Shown piece by piece: positions 56,572 to 58,941 of a stretch of DNA of 58,941 nucleotides. The notes under the pieces are model-generated. The model saw only the letters and a program-made list of their open reading frames with translations, searched no databases and had not been told where the DNA came from. Within the stretch, counting starts at the first letter, position 1; every line of letters begins with the position of its first letter. Origin of the DNA: Dethiobacter alkaliphilus. Lineage in GTDB: Bacteria > Bacillota > Dethiobacteria > DTU022 > UBA8154. Made by a program: the position numbers and the translations under genes. The stretch is from assembly GCA_016841605.1 (NCBI GenBank), contig JAENYV010000013.1, forward strand, positions 51,372 through 110,312. Direction: 5' to 3'.

Positions 56572-56601
56572 GTGACAGTTTCCTGTTGGTTGAGTTATAA
56601 T
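56572..56601 (+). promoter_or_regulatory. Promoter of the epimerase gene
   Basis: GTGACA (56572-56577, 5/6) and a perfect TATAAT (56596-56601) are separated by 18 bases. The start codon lies 39 bases after the -10 box. Confidence 0.65.
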
Positions 56602-56640
56602 ACTACTAATTAAAAGGCTAAAGAATTGAGAGGTAATAGT

Positions 56641-57654
56641 ATGACGATATTAATAACCGGAGCAGGAGGTTTTATCGGCTTCCACTTAAGTAAAAGGTTG
56701 CTGGAAGACGGTTTTGAGGTTGTCGGAATGGATAACCTTAACGACTACTACGAAGTGGGCTTGAAGGAAAGCCGTCTGGACCTGCTGCAGGAATATCAAG
56801 GCTTTACTTTTGTGCAGGCTTCCCTAGAAGAAAGGGAGGCGGTGGAGAAGCTTTTTTCTGAGTATACTTTTTCCCGTGTTATCCATCTGGCCGCCCAGGC
56901 CGGGGTACGTTACAGCATTGAGAACCCCCATGTTTATATTAACTCCAATGTGGTAGGCTTTCTGAATGTGCTGGAAGGCTGCCGTCACCACCAAATTAAA
57001 CATCTGATATTTGCTTCTTCCAGTTCGGTTTACGGGGCCAACCGGACCAAGCCCTTTTCCGTGCACCACAATGTCGATCACCCGGTGAGTCTTTATGCTG
57101 CTACCAAAAAGGCTAACGAGCTAATGGCCCATACTTACAGCAGTTTGTATGGGTTGCCGGTAACGGGGCTGCGTTTTTTCACTGTTTACGGGCCCTGGGG
57201 CAGGCCGGATATGGCCTATTTTTCCTTTACCAGGGCTATTTTGGAAGAGAAGCCCATTAAAGTTTTTAATTATGGAAAGATGAAGCGGGATTTTACTTAT
57301 ATTGACGATATTGTGGAAGGAATCGTGCGATTGATTGATCTGGTGCCGGGACCCGACCCGCAGTGGGACGGTGAGCGGCCGGACCCGGGCCGTAGTTATG
57401 CTCCTTATCGTATTTATAACATCGGCAACAACCAGCCGGTGGAGCTTATGTATTTTATCCGGTTGCTGGAACAGGCTCTGGGGAAGGAAGCAAAGAAGGA
57501 ACTGCTACCCATGCAGCCGGGAGACGTGCTGGAGACCTTTGCCGATATTGACGACCTGGAGCGGGAGGTCGGTTTCCGGCCGGGGACAAGTATTGAGGAA
57601 GGGATCGGGAAATTTGTGAATTGGTATAAGAAATATTACGGAAAAACAGTTTAA
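56641..57654 (+). CDS. UDP-glucuronate 4-epimerase-like NAD-dependent sugar epimerase
   Basis: Encodes 337 residues; ATG 56641 is six bases after GAGAGGT, and the upstream TTG (56626) precedes that site. It is an extended short-chain dehydrogenase. The NAD-binding GAGGFIG motif sits at the N terminus, followed by a DNLNDYYEVGLK segment, HLAAQAGVRYSIENP, the catalytic Ser/Tyr/Lys set (SSSSVYG and YAATKKANE), and the TVYGPWGRPDMA substrate loop. These last features are typical of enzymes that interconvert UDP-glucuronate and UDP-galacturonate (LpsL/CapI type). Length is normal. Acting next to the tyrosine-kinase operon, it probably supplies uronic acid precursors for an exopolysaccharide. It has its own promoter and a 17-bp hairpin behind it. 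Confidence 0.9.
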   Translation: MTILITGAGGFIGFHLSKRLLEDGFEVVGMDNLNDYYEVGLKESRLDLLQEYQGFTFVQASLEEREAVEKLFSEYTFSRVIHLAAQAGVRYSIENPHVYINSNVVGFLNVLEGCRHHQIKHLIFASSSSVYGANRTKPFSVHHNVDHPVSLYAATKKANELMAHTYSSLYGLPVTGLRFFTVYGPWGRPDMAYFSFTRAILEEKPIKVFNYGKMKRDFTYIDDIVEGIVRLIDLVPGPDPQWDGERPDPGRSYAPYRIYNIGNNQPVELMYFIRLLEQALGKEAKKELLPMQPGDVLETFADIDDLEREVGFRPGTSIEEGIGKFVNWYKKYYGKTV

Positions 57655-57661
57655 TTAATTA

Positions 57662-57701
57662 GGGGGCAGAAAGGGACATTTCCCTGTCCCTTTCTGCCCC
57701 C
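57662..57701. terminator. Long hairpin after the epimerase gene
   Basis: Perfect 17-base arms, GGGGGCAGAAAGGGACA (57662-57678) and TGTCCCTTTCTGCCCCC (57685-57701), flank a 6-base loop. No T run follows on the plus strand, so it may be a repeat or RNA-stabilising hairpin as much as a terminator. Its GGGACA/TGTCCC core recurs at 55941-55989. Confidence 0.65.
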
Positions 57702-57712
57702 TGAGACTTAAA

Positions 57713-57746
57713 AGACCACAAAGACCGAAACACGCCGAAAGAGCAT
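57713..57746. repeat. Degenerate short tandem repeat
   Basis: The stretch reads as three imperfect units of about ten bases with an A-C-C/G-A-A-A theme (GACCACAAA, GACCGAAACA, CGCCGAAAG). Such repeats are common between bacterial genes; no function is claimed. Confidence 0.3.
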
Positions 57747-57766
57747 AAAAACCGCTTAAAGAAAAG

Positions 57767-57889
57767 TTAGCCCAGGAATTTGAAAATCAGCAGCAATAAC
57801 CATATTATAACAGCCCACAAGGGAACGCTGAAAAGAATACCCCAAAAAATACCTCTTATTAAATTAAATCCATTACAATTTTCTTCCAT
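57767..57889 (-). CDS. 40-aa single-pass membrane protein
   Basis: ATG 57889 is preceded by GAGGT at six bases and the frame ends at TAA 57767. The first 12 residues are polar (MEENCNGFNLIR). A hydrophobic span then fills about residues 13-39 with Trp, Gly and Pro (IFWGILFSVPLWAV), ending near Lys-Phe-Leu-Gly. This is one transmembrane helix, cytoplasmic side unclear. Codon use and ribosome spacing favour a true gene over chance. Small proteins of this shape often act as regulators or subunits in the membrane, but no family is recognised. Confidence 0.65.
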   Translation of the reverse strand: MEENCNGFNLIRGIFWGILFSVPLWAVIIWLLLLIFKFLG

Positions 57890-58032
57890 ATATTACCTCG
57901 TATTGGCTCTAATATTAGTATGCTCTAAATATCGGGGTTTTATTAGTAATTTTATAACCATATGTCAATATACCCATAGTTTTATTTAAAGGGGGAAATG
58001 TTAATTGTTCTCCCATGTTATGGATATTGTGA

Positions 58033-58038
58033 TATAAT
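58033..58038 (+). promoter_or_regulatory. Possible -10 box for the membrane transporter gene
   Basis: A perfect TATAAT lies 55 bases upstream of the ATG at 58093. The region 17-18 bases further upstream gives no good -35 box. Confidence 0.35.
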
Positions 58039-58092
58039 TGGTTAAAGGATATTAAAGTTATTGAAATTTGTTTAGGTGCAAAGGAATTTTTT

Positions 58093-58575
58093 ATGCTTAA
58101 AGAGTTGCTTGACTTATTGTCAATCGAGCTGACGGTGATTTTAACGGCAACTATACCAATCATTGAGCTAAGGGGTGCAATCCCGGTAGGTATATCCTTG
58201 GGCCTGTCTCCGTTTCATGCAACGGTGCTCAGTTTTATTGGGAGCATGATTCCCGTGCCGTTTATTCTCTTTACCACCCGGCCGTTTTTTAATTATCTTA
58301 AAAAAACAAGAATGTTTAGACGTTTAGTACATAAACTTACGGATCGCTCTTTAAATAATAACGCCGGTAAGATTCAGAAGTACGGTGTGTGGGGCCTTAT
58401 TTTAGTGGTTGCGGTTCCTTTACCTGGAACCGGTGTATGGAGCGGAAGCCTGGCTGCCGCTTTATTGGATATGAGATTCAAATGGGCGTTTCCTGCCATA
58501 CTGGTGGGGAATCTTATCGCGGCGGCAGCAGTGATGATTTTAAGTCATGGCGTTGTACGGATGATTGTGCCGTAG
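58093..58575 (+). CDS. Small multidrug export family membrane protein
   Basis: Encodes 160 residues from ATG 58093, six bases after AAGGAA. It matches the Sm_multidrug_ex/COG2426 type: an N-terminal helix, TATIPIIELRGAIPVGI near residues 17-33, a hydrophobic pair around 38-65, a basic cytoplasmic loop (KKTRMFRRLVHKLTDR), then KYGVWGLILVVAVPLPGTGVW and a final pair of helices. About four membrane segments are seen. The family name comes from early annotation; substrates are not well established. It is likely transcribed alone. Confidence 0.85.
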   Translation: MLKELLDLLSIELTVILTATIPIIELRGAIPVGISLGLSPFHATVLSFIGSMIPVPFILFTTRPFFNYLKKTRMFRRLVHKLTDRSLNNNAGKIQKYGVWGLILVVAVPLPGTGVWSGSLAAALLDMRFKWAFPAILVGNLIAAAAVMILSHGVVRMIVP

Positions 58576-58622
58576 TGTTGAAGTTTAATATGCCGGAAAG
58601 AGTTTGTTCAAGAGTACTTTTA

Positions 58623-58884
58623 ATGAAGGAAATATTAAAGGAATACAATTTAAATTACCACTGTCGTGAAAATTTGTAATAAGTTAACCAAAAAAACTAA
58701 ATTTTGGGACACTAACGGAGAAATTAATCCCAGGAACCTGAAGGGGTTTCAATGCTGTTCTGCCGTCAGAACCTGGCAACAAAAGGACGGCTTTAGCTTG
58801 CTTTGGGTTTACGGACAATGCGGCGTGGGAAAGACCAGCTTAGTAAAACATATCCGCCATATCCGCCGTAAGATAAAAGCATAA
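58623..58884 (+). pseudogene. Fragment of a DnaC/IstB-like P-loop ATPase
   Basis: A 72-codon frame (58666-58884, GTG start) carries NPRNLKGFQCCSAVRTW, a hydrophobic strand and a clear Walker A motif (GQCGVGKTSL), then stops about 15 residues later. The rest of an ATPase core is missing: no Walker B or sensor motif follows. A short open frame at 58623-58679 (MKEILKEYN...) overlaps its start in another frame. No ribosome site supports the GTG. It is most simply the decayed remnant of a helicase-loader or transposition-helper ATPase, though a short functional protein cannot be excluded. Confidence 0.5.
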
Positions 58885-58941
58885 AGCGTGCATTCAACAA
58901 CATAAATATTTCCAAATTAAATAATTTACCCTAGAAAATTG

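Noticed and set aside
57780-57989. Plus-strand 69-codon open frame
   Set aside because: No ribosome site; the opposite strand holds a better 40-codon gene with a ribosome site and membrane helix.

Overview
The window looks like a chromosomal segment of an anaerobic, spore-former-type Firmicute (class Clostridia, possibly Peptococcaceae or Syntrophomonadaceae). The reasons are AGGAGG-type ribosome sites, an S-layer-homology (SLH) protein, a split CapA/CapB-type tyrosine-kinase pair with a PHP phosphatase, a c-di-GMP-I riboswitch and intergenic GGGACA...TGTCCC palindromes. The genus cannot be fixed from the sequence alone. No rRNA, tRNA, CRISPR array or intact transposase was seen.

Region 1 (1-7.7 kb, AT-rich) holds the tail of a partial gene, a small secreted protein, and a tight three-gene operon for an Ig-repeat protein, an SLH protein and a 1,415-aa FecR/InlB-repeat protein, closed by a strong terminator. 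Region 2 (7.7-17.9 kb) holds a 2,616-aa secreted repeat protein and a convergent XRE-type regulator. Region 3 (17.9-47.6 kb) is one uninterrupted 29.6-kb gene for a 9,879-aa surface protein built of chitobiase-C-like, PPC-like, Fn3, Ig, PKD, CARDB, carboxypeptidase-regulatory-like and atrophied-Ig modules. It also carries an unusual block of about 700 aa that looks all-helical. Region 4 (47.6-52.8 kb) has a palindrome-rich noncoding stretch, then a minus-strand beta-propeller protein and a subtilisin-family protease.

The 2,616-aa protein, the 9,879-aa protein, the propeller protein and the protease all end in the same Cys-Phe-Ile-Ala-Thr-Ala-Ala box followed by hydrophobic segments (the CFI-box C-terminal domain). 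This makes regions 2-4 a coherent surface-display locus: three very different passengers and one protease sharing a sorting or anchoring tail, with one DNA-binding regulator in the middle.

Region 5 (53.2-57.7 kb) starts an exopolysaccharide locus: a small basic protein, CpsB-type phosphatase, Wzz-type polymerase regulator, CpsD-type tyrosine kinase, and a UDP-glucuronate 4-epimerase-like enzyme. Between the last two, on the minus strand, a c-di-GMP-I riboswitch with its own good promoter controls an 80-aa protein of unknown function. Region 6 (57.7-58.9 kb) has a 40-aa membrane protein, a small-multidrug-export-family protein and a P-loop ATPase fragment. Giant adhesin-like proteins, polysaccharide control and c-di-GMP sensing together suggest a surface or biofilm region; that is inference from content.
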